From contig MEPO01000009.1 of the NCBI GenBank assembly GCA_001769805.1, positions 124,001 through 188,000 on the forward strand: a DNA stretch of 64,000 nt. The letters run 5' to 3'. Shown piece after piece: positions 62,019 through 64,000 of this stretch. Source of the stretch: Bdellovibrionales bacterium GWA1_52_35. Lineage in GTDB: Bacteria; Bdellovibrionota; UBA1018. The stretch's first letter is position 1; every line of letters starts with the position of its first letter. The notes below the pieces were generated by a model, which saw nothing but the letters and a program-made list of their open reading frames with translations, was not told the origin of the DNA and ran no database searches. Both the position numbers and the translations under genes were made by a program.

Positions 62019-62846
62019 ATGGATATCCGAAATGTGATTGTTTTAGGTCTGGTTCTTGGCCCGATTCTAGTTCTTCTGGGGCTTGCGATCCGCATAGTCC
62101 CTCAATATCAACGATTGGTTGTATTCCGGCTGGGAAGGCTCATCGGCGAGCGAGGTCCAGGGCTCGTTCTGCTCATTCCGTTCATTGATCGTGGAGTACG
62201 GGTGGATTTTCGTGAAACCTATTTTGACGTGCCACCGCAGACCTGCATCACCAAGGACAATGCACAGGTGTCGATCGACTTCCTGGTCTATATGAAAATT
62301 GTTGAAGCCATCCCAAGCGTCGTGAATGTCGAGTTTTACAGTGGAGCGGCTCGGGGAATTGCCATCACCACCTTGCGAGCTGTAGCGGGCGATATGATGC
62401 TCGATGAGGTACTCTCCAAACGAGAACAGATCAACAGTGCGCTTCGCGGAAAGCTCGATGAGGTGACGAATCGCTGGGGAATAAAAGTCACGGCGGTGGA
62501 AATCAGGGAGATTTTACCCCCGGTGGAGATCCGGGAGGCAATGACCCGGCAAATGTCAGCCGAACGATCACGCAGAGCAATGGTGGTGGAAGCCGATGGT
62601 ATGAAAGAAAAGGAGATCCGGATTGCCGAAGGTGACAAACAGGCGGCAATACTCAGAGCCGAAGGAAATGCTTTGGCTCTTCAGAAGGTATTCGAAGTGG
62701 CGCGGGCGGTGGACAGCAAGACCATGAGCTTGCAATACCTCGAGACACTCAAAGTGATGGGTGAATCAGCTTCCAGTAAATTTCTGATACCCATGGAGTT
62801 TACAAATCTGGCGAAGGCGTTTGTCGACCATACCAGAGGGACCTGA
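62019..62846 (+). CDS. Slipin/stomatin-like SPFH-domain membrane protein
   Basis: The 275-residue protein has an N-terminal membrane hairpin (residues 8-28), an SPFH domain with VFRLGRLIGERGPGLVLLIPFIDR and FDVPPQTCITKDNAQVSIDFLVY, then a coiled-coil, EEIRIAEGDKQAAILRAEG-like helix. It organises membrane domains and forms the standard operon with nfeD. Confidence 0.95.
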   Translation: MDIRNVIVLGLVLGPILVLLGLAIRIVPQYQRLVVFRLGRLIGERGPGLVLLIPFIDRGVRVDFRETYFDVPPQTCITKDNAQVSIDFLVYMKIVEAIPSVVNVEFYSGAARGIAITTLRAVAGDMMLDEVLSKREQINSALRGKLDEVTNRWGIKVTAVEIREILPPVEIREAMTRQMSAERSRRAMVVEADGMKEKEIRIAEGDKQAAILRAEGNALALQKVFEVARAVDSKTMSLQYLETLKVMGESASSKFLIPMEFTNLAKAFVDHTRGT

Positions 62847-62908
62847 GACGCCCGGCGGACGGTCTTGAGAGGGCTGGACCTTTTTGGGTCGGATAATTAA
62901 TCGCTTCC

Positions 62909-62937
62909 TTGTTCCTTTCGGCTCGAGGCGCTATCCT
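62909..62937 (+). promoter_or_regulatory. Promoter of the lipoprotein at the right edge, near-leaderless
   Basis: TTGTTC (62909-62914), a 17-base spacer and TATCCT (62932-62937) end 8 bases before ATG 62946, without a Shine-Dalgarno. The 99 bases between the slipin and this gene hold nothing else clear. Confidence 0.55.
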
Positions 62938-62945
62938 TCTTTGAC

Positions 62946-64000
62946 ATGCGAGCCTCGTACCTTTACTGCCTGCTTCTTGCTGGCTTTGCGATTTTATCAA
63001 TATCGGCTTGCAGCTCATTGCCGGGGATTCAACCCAAGATCGTGTTGACCGAAGCCCCCAAAAATCCGGAAGTTCCGGGGCCGCGCTATTCTCTGGCGCA
63101 GGCGCTCAGGACCGGGGCCCTGCCGGGTCTGGAGCAGGAATCACAGGTTGCGCAGGAAGCGCTGATTTTAAGAGCGAAAGATTTTTCCAAAGCACTGAAA
63201 AATAATAAAAATCACACAGCCCTGTGTAAAGACAAAGGTCTGGCGGAATTTTGTGCTGGCGCCAGGAAGCCAGTCTCCGTGGCTAAACCCGTTCAAAGGC
63301 GTTCCCGTGCCAGAATCACGCGATCGAGATTCACCCACATCAATCGGGAGATGAACCAGGGACAGATTCAGAAGCTTCATACCTGGACCGATGACGAAAT
63401 GCGGGCGGTGATTCGAAAGGCAGGTTCGTTCAAATACCTGGAAAAGTTTGCCAAAGCTGTTTTGAGTCTTCCCGGATGTGCGGGAGCCGAAGCTGCGGCT
63501 ACCCTGGGCGGAAGAGCCGAAGAAGAATTTCCAGAGCAGCACTATCGGACCCTGGCCCGCTCGCTTTACGAAAAAGCCGCGGAATGCGGGCAGACGGAAC
63601 AGATCCTCTGGAGTGGTTACCGGGCCGGCTTGCTCCACCTCTGGGAAGACCGCTGCGATCTGGCGCTTCCCTATTTTGTGCGCCTGGCGAATGCCTCGGG
63701 TGAGGCGATCCAGGCACGCACGGATCTGAGGTCACGGGCTTTGTTCTGGGCCGGTGAATGCGGGCGAACCCTGGGGGCCAAAGATCTCACCCAGACAGCG
63801 GGGAGGGAACTTCTGAATGCACACCCGTTCACGCTGCAGGCGTTGCTCGTTCAAAGAAAAAATCCGGATCGCCTCCAGGCGGCGCTCGCGCGCTTGGATA
63901 CGCCCATTCAGCTTCGATCCCTTGCTGCGCCGGAACTGAATTTTCGCATTCGCGGGGCCGAGGCCTTGCTGATGACCACCGAGAGGCGGGCCGTGCATCC
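62946..64000 (+). CDS. Lipoprotein, N-terminal part; possible soluble lytic transglycosylase (3' end outside window)
   Basis: The frame is open from ATG 62946 to the right edge (351 codons). The lipoprotein signal is an N-terminal hydrophobic segment ending LSISAC (Cys21). The rest is alpha-helical: a basic linker (QRRSRARITRSRF), then repeats of short helices (LARSLYEKAAECG, YFVRLANASGEAIQA, RALFWAGECGRTLGAKDL, LLNAHPFTLQALLV). The latter recall the superhelical U-domain of Slt70-type lytic transglycosylases, in which the catalytic domain would come after the window edge. The assignment rests on that helical pattern only. Confidence 0.7.
   Translation, partial: MRASYLYCLLLAGFAILSISACSSLPGIQPKIVLTEAPKNPEVPGPRYSLAQALRTGALPGLEQESQVAQEALILRAKDFSKALKNNKNHTALCKDKGLAEFCAGARKPVSVAKPVQRRSRARITRSRFTHINREMNQGQIQKLHTWTDDEMRAVIRKAGSFKYLEKFAKAVLSLPGCAGAEAAATLGGRAEEEFPEQHYRTLARSLYEKAAECGQTEQILWSGYRAGLLHLWEDRCDLALPYFVRLANASGEAIQARTDLRSRALFWAGECGRTLGAKDLTQTAGRELLNAHPFTLQALLVQRKNPDRLQAALARLDTPIQLRSLAAPELNFRIRGAEALLMTTERRAVH

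Overview
The window reads as chromosomal DNA from a Gram-negative, diderm bacterium. Signs are lipoproteins with lipoboxes, C-terminal-Phe beta-barrels, Tat and RND components, and abundant c-type cytochromes. The mix of SpoIIE/STAS signalling, many exported proteins of unknown family, an MMPL exporter, a secreted trypsin-like protease and large multiheme proteins suggests a Bdellovibrionota or deltaproteobacterial-type lineage. That placement is inference: no rRNA or universal marker is present. Coding density is very high, no intergenic gap exceeds about 300 bases, and I see no prophage, CRISPR array or large island. The only mobile-type gene is one Y1/RAYT-like transposase at 43.3-43.9 kb.

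Layout. 1-5.0 kb: the 3'-truncated end of a very large secreted multicopper oxidase with Fn3-like repeats, a small exported basic protein and an 11-heme lipoprotein cytochrome. 5.06-5.14 kb: tRNA-Arg(CCG). 5.2-11.5 kb: a STAS/zinc-ribbon protein, a GHKL ATPase, Maf and YggS in one operon, divergent from a SpoIIE phosphatase and a FecR-domain protein. 11.5-14.3 kb: TatA, a flavin oxidoreductase and an amino-acid permease. 14.3-20.3 kb: a four-gene, overlapping operon of membrane signalling proteins (pseudo-receiver, YcgR/PilZ, 7TM-GAF-cyclase-like, multi-TM). 20.5-22.0 kb: exported proteins.

22.1-29.2 kb is the most striking part. A six-gene, mostly translationally coupled operon encodes OsmC, a CcdA-thioredoxin fusion, an octaheme tetrathionate-reductase-family cytochrome, a heptaheme/EF-hand/cytochrome b membrane fusion and two YeeE/YedE sulfur transporters, the second carrying a rhodanese domain whose catalytic Cys is Ser. 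A Cys/Met-metabolism PLP enzyme follows. Together they look like a quinol-linked periplasmic sulfur-oxyanion reduction and sulfur-import system.

29.3-43.2 kb: MMPL exporter, serine protease, putative Na+/H+ antiporter, exported hydrolase-like and possible caspase-like proteins, a multi-PAS histidine kinase with its receiver protein, and a lipoprotein with a ten-copy 24-bp repeat. 43.3-52.9 kb: transposase, photolyase, epimerase-SRPBCC fusion, an asymmetrically degenerate ABC-F protein, RhlE-like helicase, ZIP transporter and patatin. 52.9-64 kb: a type III polyketide synthase/membrane protein/UbiG-like operon, a beta-barrel protein, a GIY-YIG-YkgJ fusion, an alpha/beta hydrolase, a P-type ATPase, NfeD with slipin, and the start of a lipoprotein resembling the N-terminal part of a lytic transglycosylase.

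A recurring feature is a -35/-10 pair placed so close to the start codon (6-9 nt) that transcripts of several monocistronic genes would be leaderless or nearly so.
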